Assembly (NCBI GenBank): GCA_010015605.1
Contig: ML975273.1
Span: 1,179 to 65,178 of the forward strand
DNA from: Decorospora gaudefroyi
Taxonomy: Eukaryota; Ascomycota; Dothideomycetes; Pleosporales; Pleosporaceae
Reading direction: 5' to 3'
DNA length: 64,000 bases
A program made the translations under genes and the position numbers. Position 1 is the stretch's first letter; each line of letters opens with the position of its first letter. The notes below the pieces were generated by a model, which worked only from the letters and a program-made list of their open reading frames with translations, was not told the origin of the DNA and ran no database searches. Of the stretch, positions 44,523 to 55,124 are shown piece by piece.

Positions 44523-45058
44523 CCTTGCGATGTGCCGAACAATATATGTTCTCAAAATTCCAGGGAGCTTTGTGACACCGCTAGATCTTTTTATTCGACT
44601 TTCGTGGATGCGGGGTGTTTTTGAATTTGCAGTGATGAGAAACTCAGTGGAGAAAAAAGGGCTGTGGCACGCTAGCTACTTTAGGACAAGGCACGCTTTG
44701 GGACTAGGGCAGCGGCTTCATTTGCTCTGTTCAATCAATGTTGACAGAGACGACGCAAATTTCTGCTCTCCAGTTCCGTACCAGAATTTCTCGCACAATA
44801 ATATGCACCTGACACTGGTGGTTTACAACTATGCTCCAAGACTGGTCGGCTGGATGCGCAGCATCTTGGGTTCTGGGCTTTATCACTAGTCAGGGAATAC
44901 TGGAATATCTAGGTTCTGAATCGAAGTAAAGATGAAGCTTGATTGCTTGTAGGGACTACTACTGGTCTCAAACTGTTCTAAGAAATGATCGTCACCAGAC
45001 ACACAGCAACATTAGTACCGCAGCACCAAACGGAGACGGCTGGATATACATCGAACAC
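44523..45058. other. Spacer upstream of emw1
   Basis: 536 bp containing the emw1 promoter and the 3' UTR of the glycine-zipper gene; no gene seen. Confidence 0.5.
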
Positions 45059-45959
45059 TTAATCCGAGTCGCTACTAGAACTGGAACTGCTCTTTCCTCC
45101 TCTGCTATGGCTCCTGCTGTGGCTTCGGCTGTGGCTCTTATGGCTGTGGCTATGGCTATGGCTGCGGCCAGATGAGCTATGGTGCGAATGATGCGAATGA
45201 TGCGACGAGCCGTGACTCGAGCCGTGCTTCCTGTGCTTCCTATGCTTCTTTTCTTTTCTTTATGCGAATTAGTACATATATTGGTATGCATGGTTACTCT
45301 GGCTTACTTGTCAGGTAGCAGGTTGGCGCCAACTGCGCCCAAAAGCGCTCCGCCTATGGTACCTAGCGGGCCACCACCAAGCTTGCTGCCCAGGTACGCA
45401 CCGCCAGCACCCCCCATGAGGGAGGAGCCAAGGCCACGGTCGCCTTCAGCCGGTCCACCTGGCGCACCAGGTTCGCCGAACTGTGGAGAGCCATAGGGTT
45501 GCTGGGAATCGGGGTAGCCATGTTGCTGTTGTGCGCCGTATTGCTGGTTTGGGTCCTGATATCCTGGCTGCTGATGAACGGGTGGTGGGTAGGGTGAGGT
45601 GCCGCGGTTCGGATCGTAGTTATGCTGGGGCTGGTATTGGTCCTGCGCAGGAGCGCCGTAGCCAGGCTGTGGAGCCTGGCCATAGGGATCGGTCGGAGGT
45701 GGAGCATAAGCGCTCTGTAAGTTGGTTAGCCGCTGACACTCTATGCGATGACTTGACTGACCTGTCCCTGAGGAGGATAGGGACTATGATGTCCTTGGCC
45801 ATATTGATCGTGCGCCGGCTGTCCATATGGCGGGCCCTGTGGAGGATAGGCCTGGTTGGCGTCGCCATAATCATACTGTTGCTGGTTTGCGCCATCATGG
45901 CTGTAGCCGTAGCCTTGACCGTGACCTTGGCTCTGGCCGTAGTAATCTTGACTCGACAT
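45059..45959 (-). CDS. Glycine-zipper protein with Gln/Pro/Tyr-rich head and His/Ser tail
   Basis: Three exons: 45959-45762, 45714-45308 and 45257-45059, about 267 aa. Residues 1-145 are low-complexity (YYGQSQGHGQGYGYSHDG; QQPGYQDPNQQYGAQQQHGY), prion-like in composition. A glycine-zipper segment follows (LGSSLMGGAGGAYLGSKLGG, GPLGTIGGALLGAVGANLLP), able to form a short membrane-associated helical pair. The tail is basic and then His/Ser-rich (KKHRKHRKHGSSHG ... SHSHSHKSHSRSHSRSHSRG ... SSSSSSDSD). Exon 3 has a second in-frame acceptor at 45240 (tag) that would remove six residues; I chose the one nearest the ctaat branch. Proteins of this architecture are common and uncharacterised in filamentous fungi. 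Confidence 0.75.
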
Positions 45960-47599
45960 GATCGCTTTCGGATTTTCGTATGCGCAGATAGAGGAAGAGC
46001 GGAGGAGGGTGGAGGTTGTACGTAGAAGGGAGGGCGCGAGACGGTCGTTAACTATGTGCTTACGGCGGGGGAGGGGCAGGAGGAGCTGGTTGGACGACGA
46101 TGATTGCGGCATCACACGCGCGCTTTAAATGCGACACGCGCTCGCATGGTGCTGACTGCGGGCGCCACATGTTTGGAAAGGTCAGAAATCGACTCATACC
46201 CAACGGAAGTTGCATGGATGCCTTCGCGGCTGAGCTGTGAGCGGTTTGGTGGTGCAGATTCGGGTTCCCCGGAGAGTGCGACTGAGCCGTGGGTGGTGGG
46301 GCGCAGCGCTACTACCTAGCCATCTAACCATCTTGACATCGTTCAGCTGGCCTGGGGGAACTACCTCACCGCAGAAAGTAATATAGCTCATTCTGCCCTC
46401 AGAATATAGCTTCGTGGATACGATGGCTGCTGGCTGTGACCTAAAACCATTTTAGTGGCGTTTGTAACAGCCGGGGTACTCTACAGTGGCATAGCGATGT
46501 GGTTATTTCAATAAGCGCATACCGAGTAAAGAGTCTTGCGTGGTCGATGGAACCGCTACGACACCGAAAAAGCATGTTCATGGACGGTATTACACAGTAT
46601 TGTCCTAGATCCTAGATGGGCGCGCGACGATGTCGAACACGAGGCACCCAGATGCAGGTCACATGACGGGCGAGACGAATTGGTGCAAGCGTACTGCAGT
46701 GAACTCAGAGAAAGCTGGAGTCTGGGGTATATCGATAAGAGTGGGACTAGCTTGATGAGGACGGGGGCGAGCACGAGCAAAGAACATACCGTGATACCCT
46801 AGGTAGTTACTGCTACCCAAAACGCTGTTGATGGATGCTCTATGTGGGTGCCAGTGAATCCGGAGACAGGTTCCATAAAGCATTACAATTTAGTACTCCT
46901 GACTCGACGACAGGAGTGCTGGCTTGGTTGTTTAGGTAATGTGGCGAGGGTTCCGTACCGAAGCACACGTCGCCTCGACTTCGGCAGAATCGGGGAGGTA
47001 CTTTGGAGATGCAGTTTATTAGAGCTCCGCAGTTGGCCGTAGCGCGAGAGACTGGTAGGGCTACGAAGTTACGAACAGCACCGGCAAGGCTACCACTAGC
47101 AAGGAACACGCGCAGAATTGAGCTAGGAGGAGGTCTGTCTGAAAGAGAGCAGCTGTTCATGGTGATGTTTGTCTCCCAAGATGCGTCCGTTAGTGCTGGT
47201 CCCTGATCTCCGGCAATGCATAACCCGCGGCTCTCGCCCAGTTGTTGGACATGTCGTTGGGTACGGCTGGTTCTGAGAAGGCGGTCAGCGCGTTTGTGCA
47301 AAGTCGCCACAAATAGACGGCCTTTTGCAACGTGGATGTGCGACTTGGCTCCGACGGGCAGCCACATAGCTGCCTCTCGAGTGCAAGCACAAGCACAAGT
47401 GCAAGCAAGTGAAGGAGCGACGCACAGGCGACGAGGAATAATTACTGGAGAAATTATTGCGGCAAAAGTGAAATCTCTGGCCTTCGCGGAGGTTCGAATG
47501 AAGTCATGGCAAAATGTTGCGCAAAGGCGCGGGCCACTTTGGCGCTAACGCTAATCTTATCGGCTTACGCCTGCCCTGGCCAAAAATTTCTCAAAGCGA
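45960..47599. other. Spacer upstream of elongation factor 3
   Basis: 1.6 kb without a gene I can support. Frames at 46840-47367 (minus) and 47216-47548 (plus) overlap each other and lack any family resemblance. Confidence 0.45.
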
Positions 47600-47902
47600 G
47601 GCGGTAGCCCACCGAGAGAGATAAAAAGCCCCTCCACCACCGCCCCAGCGCCCCTCCTCACGCACTCTCCCTCTGGGCTGACCCAAAGCACTTTCTCTTC
47701 TTTGCGTCGTTGTGCCAGGTAGCATAGAGGTCCGCGAGTCACGATCCTCGCGCCCGCGTTTGATACCCCCGATAGATTCACTCTATCCTTCGGCGCCAAA
47801 AGTTTTTTAGGCCCCGCCGCCCTTGTCCCTATAAGACGGACCGCCGCCCTCCCTCCCTCTCTCTACTCACACACCACCCCCGACACACACACCCCCGACA
47901 AA
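47600..47902 (+). promoter_or_regulatory. Promoter and CT-rich leader of elongation factor 3
   Basis: Contains ATAAAAAG at 47621-47628, TATAAG at 47830-47835 and a pyrimidine run (47850-47870) immediately before the leader, with the start in context gacaaaATGG. CT-rich leaders are typical of highly expressed fungal translation genes. Confidence 0.6.
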
Positions 47903-50900
47903 ATGGCGCCTGCTGCTTCGCACGATGCCAAGGACATCAAGTCCGAAAACTCCAAGTCGCTCAAGGCGCTCGAGGAGATGATGGCCAAGTTGACCGTGTC
48001 CAAAGCCCAGGACGAGATCAACGCCTCCGCGCAGGCCATCGCCACCTTCATCAACGGAGACATCGAGGAGGCTGATGCGCCCACTCAGTATGTTCCCGTG
48101 CAGCGCCTCCCCCCACCATGGCCCAAAAGTCTAACATTGCCTCCAGGGCCGTCGAACTGCTGAAGAAGCAGCTCGCCAGCAAGAAAGACGCCGTCGCCCG
48201 CGAGCGCGCCCTTGATGCCATCCGCGCCATTGCCCAGCACTCGCACGTCGCCGCCACGGTCGAGCCCTACCTCGTCTCCCTCCTGCCGAACGTGCTGGCC
48301 GCAGTCGGCGACAAGATGAGCGGCGTCAAGGTCGCTGCCCAGACGGCCGCCGAGGCTATCGTCCAGGCCGCGAACCCCAACGCCGTCAAGGCCATCATTC
48401 CCCACATCATCCACTCGCTGGAGACGGCACAAAAGTGGCCCGAGAAGATGACGGACCTGAAGTGCATCGAGGTCCTCACCAAGAGCGCGCCCGCACAGAT
48501 GGCTTTCCGCGTCCCCGACCTGATTCCCGTCATCTCCGGTGCCATGTGGGACACCAAGCCCGAGGTCAAGAAGGCTGCGTACGGCACCATGGAGACGCTC
48601 TGCTCCTTGATCTCCAACAAGGATATCGAGCGCTTCATTCCCGAGCTCATCAAGTGTATCGCCAAGCCCGAGAACGTCCCTGAAACCGTTCACTTGCTTG
48701 GTGCCACCACTTTCGTCACTGACGTCCACGAGCCTACCCTTGCCATTATGGTTCCCCTGCTCGAGCGTGGTCTCGTCGAGCGCGAGACTGCCATCAAGCG
48801 CAAGTCGGCCGTCATTATCGACAACATGTGCAAGCTCGTTGAGGACCCCCAAATTGTCGCCGCTTTCTTGCCACGTCTGATGCCTGCTCTTGAGAAGAAC
48901 CACGACAACTTGGCTGACCCCGAGGCCCGTGAGAAGACCCGTCAGGGTCTCGACACGCTCATCCGTGTCGGCCACGTCGAGAACGGCAAGATTCCCGAGC
49001 TCGAGAAGTCCGGTGACATCTCCACCATCGCCGCCAACCTCAAGGCTGTCATTCCTTCCAAGGTCAAGATCGACGACCGATTCGTCCCTATCGTCAACTA
49101 CGTCGGTGCCATCGGTGGCCAGCTTATCGACGAGAAGGACTACGAGGAGCTCAACTGGCAGGCAAACGCCGGTCCCTTCGTCGCCGTTCTTGTTGGCGAT
49201 GAGTCAGCCAAGGCCGTCACTGACGCTCTCCGCAAGCGATCCCTTCCCGGTGCCGCTGCTGAAAACGCGGTCGAGCCCGACGAGGAGGAGGGCGAGGATC
49301 TCTGCAACTGCACATTCAACTTGGCCTACGGTGCTAAGATCCTGCTTAACCAGACCCACCTTCGTCTGAAGCGTGGTCAGCGTTACGGTCTTCTCGGCCC
49401 CAACGGTTCCGGCAAGACTACCCTCATGCGCGCCATCAACAACGAACAGGTCGAGGGTTTCCCCAAGCAGAACGAGGTCAAGACCGTCTACGTCGAGCAC
49501 GACCTGGACTCTGCTGATACCGAAATGACGGTTCTTGGCTGGACTATGAACAAGCTCAAGCAGGTTGGTATTGACAAGCCCGAGGATGAGGTCAAGACTA
49601 CTCTGAATGAGTTCGGTTTCAGCGACATGATGTACAACGGTCCCATTGGTGCCCTCTCTGGTGGATGGAAGATGAAGCTTGCGCTCGCTCGTGCTGTGTT
49701 CGAACAGCCCGACATCCTTCTGCTCGACGAGCCCACTAACCACTTGGATGTCAAGAACGTCAAGTGGCTCGAGGACTACCTGACCGGCTCGCCTTGCACA
49801 TCCATTGTCATCTCCCACGACAGCAAGTTCCTGAACAACGTTATTCAGCACGTCATCCACTACGAGCGCTTCAAGCTCAAGCGTTACAGGGGTAACCTCG
49901 ACGACTTCGTCAAGCGTGTCCCTGCCGCCAAGTCTTACCACGAGCTGGCCGCTTCCGACATGGAGTTCAAGTTCCCCGAGCCCGGTTTCCTTGAGGGTGT
50001 CAAGACCAAGGCCAAGGCTATCCTCCGTGCTACTAACATGAGCTTCCAGTACGAGGGTACCTCCAAGCCTCAAATCCAGGATATTACCTTCCAGTGCTCG
50101 CTCGGATCCCGTATTGCTGTCATTGGTCCTAATGGTGCCGGCAAGTCTACTCTCGTCAACGTCCTGACTGGTGAGCTTGTCCCCACCTCTGGTGAGATCT
50201 ACCACCACGAGAACATCCGTATCGCCTACATCAAGCAACACGCTTTCGCTCATATCGATCACCATCTTGATAAGACTCCTTCCGAGTACATTCAGTGGCG
50301 TTTCCAAACTGGTGAGGACCGTGAAACCATGGACCGTGCCAACAAGATCGTCACCGAGGAAGACGAGAAGGCCATGGACAAGATCTACAAGATTGACGGT
50401 ACCGATCGTCGTGTCATTGGCATCAATTCCCGCAGGAAGTTCAAGAACTCGTACGAGTATGAGTGTTCGTTCGCTCTTGGTGAGAACGTTGGTCTGAAGA
50501 ACGAGCGATGGACGCCCATGATGTCCGCCGACAACGCCTGGATTCCTCGTTCTGAGATCATGGCTTCCCACTCGAAGATGGTTGCCGATGTTGACCAGAA
50601 GGAGGCCCTCGCCAGCGGTCAGTTCCGTCCTTTGGTCCGTAAGGAGATTGAGTCTCACTGTGCCAACTTCGGTCTCGACGCTGAGCTTGTTTCTCACTCA
50701 CGTATGCGCGGTCTCTCCGGTGGTCAACGTGTCAAGGTCGTACTTTCTGCCTGCTCATGGCAGCGTCCTCACTTGATCGTTCTTGACGAGCCCACCAATT
50801 ACCTCGACCGTGACTCTCTTGGTGCCCTGTCCAAGGCCATCAAGACATTCGAGGGTGGTGTCATCATCATCACTCATTCCGCTGAGTTCACTGCCAACCT

Positions 50901-51255
50901 CACTGAGGAAGTCTGGGCTGTCATGGATGGTCGCATGACACCTTCCGGTCACAACTGGGTGCAAGGTCAAGGTGCTGGACCCCGCCTGAACAAGGGAGAG
51001 GGTGAAGAAGCTGAGCAGTTCGATGCGATGGGTAAATACTGATTTCCTGTTCCTCTGGTACATTCGCTGACAACAAACAGGTAACAAGATCGCCTCAGCT
51101 GCCAAGAAGAAGAAGTTGACCTCTTCCGAGATGAGGAAAAAGGTATGTTGCACCCCGCCCTACATCAGTGCACGCCGCTAACAACTCAATAGAAGAAGGA
51201 CAGGATGGCCCGCCGCAAGCGTGGTGAGGAGGTCTTCTCCGATGAGGACGAGTAA
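47903..51255 (+). CDS. tef3: Translation elongation factor 3 (EF-3)
   Basis: Fungal-specific ABC-F ATPase that stimulates tRNA release from the ribosomal E-site. Four exons: 47903-48087, 48147-51031, 51081-51142 and 51193-51255; 1064 aa. The N-terminal HEAT repeats (about 60-310) and a four-helix region precede ABC1 with Walker A GPNGSGKT, signature LSGGWKMKLALARAV and Walker B LLLDEPTNHLD. ABC2 has GPNGAGKST, LSGGQRVKVVLSACSW and LIVLDEPTNYLD, with the chromodomain-like insert between (YEYECSFALGENVG; RSEIMASHSKMVADVDQKEA). The C-terminus is Lys-rich (AAKKKKLTSSEMRKKKKDRM; ARRKRGEEVFSDEDE), the ribosome/eEF1A-binding tail, and depends on the two small last exons. Codons are strongly C-biased, as in highly expressed genes. 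Confidence 0.97.
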
Positions 51256-52245
51256 ACTGGTCGCCCTTTCGAAAAGTTTCCTTTCTTCGTTCCTGGTTTA
51301 AGGCATGATAGTTATGGTTTGCATGACAGGCTCCTTTTGATACCAGCCTATGAGTAATGCGGTAGAGTTCATTGTCGGCGTCACGGTACAAAACTTAGCA
51401 TGGTTGCTCTTCATCTGATTCCATCTCGCAAAAAGATAGAGAATAGATTCTTCAAACACTTCATATTGTGTGCCGTGCTTTGGTTTCGTACAATTGCGTT
51501 CTTGATGTTTGTTTTGATGATAGTAGTGATGATGGGCATGATTGGTCTCGTTGCCAAAATTGTTTTCTAAGAGAGACTTATGACTGTGAAGTCGTGACTC
51601 GTTAGCGCTCGAGCTTTGTTGAAGTCCATCTAAAATTTCATCCAACATCGTTTTTCTGCAACTTCATAAATTTTGAAATACTTTATGCCGCTTAGGCCAG
51701 CGTGTTGTTGGAACGTCAACCAATTCCTCTTCATTCTTTCACTCTATTCTGCCCGTAATCATCCTCTACGATTCCCCATTTTTTAACTCCTCATCATCTC
51801 CGTGTGAACTGCTACAAAATCCTAGAAAAAACACATATAAGCCATAAGCTTAAGTTGAAATTCACAAACACGTACATGCGGGAAGCAATGGACCGCTGTT
51901 TGACTGGGGAAATCAAAGAGACACAGGGATGCACTGGAAAGGGATGCTTTGAACAGCATGAATATCAAGAGCTAGGACGATTTAAGGTGAGGATCAGATA
52001 CTCAGGGTTAAGTCGTTTCCTGATAGGAAAGGCTCATATGAGGAATTAGCTGTGGACGTATACAATAAGATCGATTGAAAAAAAACAAGTTCGATTTGCG
52101 ACGCGCGTAAGCTCAGATATATGGGAAAATGAAACACTGTGCACCAAGATGAAAAGGGAAAGCTATCCACTCGGCAATAGTACAAAAGCATCGTTCGCAC
52201 TCTCGTCCATCCTTCACGTGTGCTCATGCATACAGGTCACGGGCA
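51256..52245. other. Spacer after elongation factor 3
   Basis: About 1 kb, AT-rich; includes the EF-3 3' UTR. No gene seen. Confidence 0.5.
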
Positions 52246-52583
52246 CTACGAGGTCCTCCCAGTGCCATCCTGGTGTACATGGCCAGTGGTGATTCTCCTG
52301 TCATTCTCGTCTCGGAAACGAATGGAGATGACCAGCTCGCTATCGTTTGGATCGTCATGGGACTTGTGCCACTTGCTTCTCTTGATCTCTGCCTTCGTGA
52401 TGACTGGATTCTAGATCCCGTAAGCAAGTTTGTGGCTAGACGAGCCCTCAGCCCAGCGTATCGACATACTTCTTTCTCGAATTTTTCACAGTAACTTTTT
52501 ACTAATGGGCGACTCTTGGAGTCGAGATTCTCAAGACTGACACTGCCGGCGAACTTGATAAGTCTGCGGGATGTGGCTTGCAT
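52246..52583 (-). CDS. Small two-exon hypothetical protein
   Basis: Proposed from the sequence, family not recognised. Exon 1 is 52583-52470 (38 codons: MQATSRRLIKFAGSVSLENL, DSKSRPLVKSYCEKFEKE) and exon 2 is 52410-52246 (NPVITKAEIKRSKWHKSHDD, PNDSELVISIRFRDENDRRI, TTGHVHQDGTGRTS). The 59-nt intron has donor gtatgt and acceptor ctag, both in phase 0. The 92-residue product is basic and hydrophilic with an amphipathic beta-like core (SELVISIRFRDEN). The exon 2 frame shows coding-like third positions, whereas the unspliced frame across the donor loses it. No signal peptide or membrane segment. It is divergent from the SRPK-like kinase (686 bp). Confidence 0.5.
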
Positions 52584-53268
52584 GTTGGAAGTTGCGATGA
52601 CGAACTAATAAAATTTGGAATGATCGTGAAGAATGATGTGATGTACTTGGTAATGAACGCTGGTCGATGAGAATGTATGGGGCATGATTGATGAATGGCA
52701 GCCTCTGTTCTTCTACCCTCAATTCGTGGACTTTGCAACCCTGAGCTCTTGGTGCTGTGCCGCAACAGTTTGCCGCTCCACTCCACGCGGAATCCAATGG
52801 GTAATAAAACAGCAAGAGCGTCAAGCTATCGTCCGTCATTCGCTCATGCAGCTTCAGTCACATATATCCTGTACCGCAAATAGGGCTGTGAAGAAGTAAC
52901 GGCGAGTTTGAATGAGACATTGCCGGGTGAGGATTCGCGTGTGCGCCCTGGGTCAGCCTTGTGAGCTCGTTCAACATGTTGGAGAGTTAACAGAAATAGT
53001 CGGGACATAGCGAGGAATTGCATGATGCGCCCTGTGAACTGCACCAAATCATTGGATGATGGGTAACGACATGCACAATGTAATGCGCGGGTAAAGTTTG
53101 AAGTGGAATCCGCGTAGTGGTGGGCTGTTTTGCTAGCCACGCTAGCGTCATGGTTGCCGCCGGCCAATCGATCGACGGAGCACGGACGCATAAATGACCC
53201 GTGCGAGGCACCAGCGCGGCTGACATGCTTCTAACCAATTTCCCGCAATAAGACAGTGTCCCTACAAC
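52584..53268. other. Divergent promoter region
   Basis: 685 bp between the small hypothetical gene (minus) and the SRPK-like kinase (plus); no gene recognised. Confidence 0.45.
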
Positions 53269-54725
53269 ATGTTGAAATTTGGTCAACGAGCATGTATCCG
53301 CTTCAGATTTCCCTCTAACATATCTCGAATTTCGCGCTTCCAGAGTACGAAGATGAATGCCAGCGAGCTCTTTGAGGAGGAGCACCTTCCGTGGTATAGC
53401 CATGATCAGTTTTATCCAGTACGAACTGGTGAGGTCCTCGATTCTAGCTTTAAGGTTATTGGAAAACTCGGTTACGGTGCATACTCGACGGTCTGGTTGT
53501 GTCGGGATATCCGGTATGTTTGGCGTTCTTCAACCCACCCTTCAAAGTCTGATCCTTCGTGCACAGAGAACGAGACGCTGACTTCGTCGCTGGCTATGTC
53601 GCTGTCAAGGTTTGTACCCGAAATGCCGAAAAGTCTACACAGCTCAATCGAGAGCTGGAATTTTACGAACACGTCAGCTCTATGGAATCACAGCATCGCG
53701 GCCAAGCATACATACGCGGATTATACGGTGAATTCGAGCTCGACAGTCCAACTGGCAAACATTTGTGCTTAGTTCATCCACCGATGCACATGACTATTCG
53801 ACAGCTCCAGTATCAGAACCCCGCACGCAAGCTAAATGTTCCGCTTCTAAAATGGACGCTAGCCAATGTGCTGAAGGCGCTGTCGTTCTTACACGACGAA
53901 GCTAAGGTCGTACACACAGGTACGGCAACATTCCGTAATATGATTGAATTGACTGACAAGTTAGACATCAATCCTGCTAATATCATGCTGACTGTGGCTG
54001 ATGAGACTATTTTGGAAGACTTCGAGAAAGCTGAAGCAGAGAACCCATCACCATCTAAAGTAATCGACGACACACGCACAATTTACCGTTCCCGTAAGCT
54101 TCGCCTTCCCACGGGAGATCTTTGGGGCCAGCCAGTCCTCTGTGACTTCGGAGAAGCGCGGATAGGAGATTCCCACTCTGGCTTAATCCAGCCTGAGTTG
54201 TACCGTGCACCAGAGGTGCTTTTCGAGATGGAGTGGGGCCCCAAGGTAGACATTTGGAGTGTCGCCACGTTGGTAAGCATTCAATTTCATTGCAAAGAAG
54301 CCTCAGTGACTTACTATAGATTAGGTGTGGGACCTGTTTGAAAGTCGGCATCTATTCGACGCCCGTGACAACGAGGGCAAATCATCGGCGACACATCATA
54401 TTGCTGAAATGGTGGCATACCTTGGAATGCCTCCGCTTCAATACACGCAAAGCAACAAAATAACAAAGAAGCTCTTCGACGAGCAAGGTCAGTCACTGAG
54501 ATGGTCCCGACATAGACTCTGCTAAGTTCAATAGGACACTGGACGGGTGGTTCCAAGAGTGTAACCATTCCTAAGACCTCGCTCGAGGAAAGACTCTCGG
54601 TGCTTGAAGGGGAGGAAAAGGAATTATTTCTCGATTTCATGCGCTCAATGCTCAGATGGCGGCCGGAAGACAGGAAGTCGGCGACTGAGCTTCTGCAACA
54701 ACCATGGATGGCCGACGTGATGTAG
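53269..54725 (+). CDS. SRPK-like serine/threonine protein kinase
   Basis: Five exons: 53269-53513, 53567-53919, 53965-54272, 54325-54487 and 54535-54725; all phases close, 419 aa. YYPVRIGEV-type N-terminus (FYPVRTGEVLDSSFKVIGKL), Gly loop GKLGYGAYSTVWL, ATP-binding Lys96 in YVAVKV, catalytic-loop HTDINPANIM with Asp200, DFGEAR at 260-265, and APEV. The order and the HTD in place of HRD are typical of SRPK kinases, which phosphorylate RS-domain proteins. The catalytic-loop Lys of HTDIKPxN is Asn202 here, a change seen in divergent fungal SRPK-like kinases, so activity cannot be assumed. The insert between catalytic loop and DFG is about 50 residues. In-species targets unknown. Confidence 0.87.
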
Positions 54726-55124
54726 TTACGAGGGCGATCAATTAGCCATTTCATTGCGAACTCATACGCGAGGAAAAGTTTTGTATTAAGTATATGTTTG
54801 GGATTAATTTGCAAAGAAGATGCGCATCTTCACTTCACTTCCGGGCATTCCATGTCATCACGGCCGGCCTACCCAACAATCTGAAGCATGTTCACAAGCG
54901 AGCATGCATAATAAGAGCGTGTTGCACTTAGCACACTAGTTAGAAGGGTAAAGCTAGCTGCCCAGTGGCTGGTCCTCATGATTGGAACTTAATTAACATA
55001 GTTATTATTCACTTCCTAGATTATCACCATTTCTTCGTATAATCTGACAACTAGCGCTTAGTGGCAATAATATGCGGCCTGTCGAGGTACATGTCATAGT
55101 TGAATGAACTGCGTCCTCCGGGAC
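54726..55124. other. Convergent spacer
   Basis: About 400 bp between the kinase and Zn2Cys6 gene 3' ends. AT-rich; no gene seen. Confidence 0.5.

Noticed and set aside
46840..47367. Minus-strand frame of 175 codons upstream of EF-3
   Set aside because: No domain, no coding-like codon pattern and contested by a frame on the other strand.
48085..48975. Antisense frame (296 codons) opposite the first part of EF-3
   Set aside because: Same cause; the sense strand matches EF-3 HEAT repeats throughout.
49204..50697. Long antisense frame (497 codons) opposite EF-3
   Set aside because: It mirrors the strongly C-ending codons of EF-3; such antisense frames arise from codon bias, and the content is repetitive Val/Leu/Asp without any domain.
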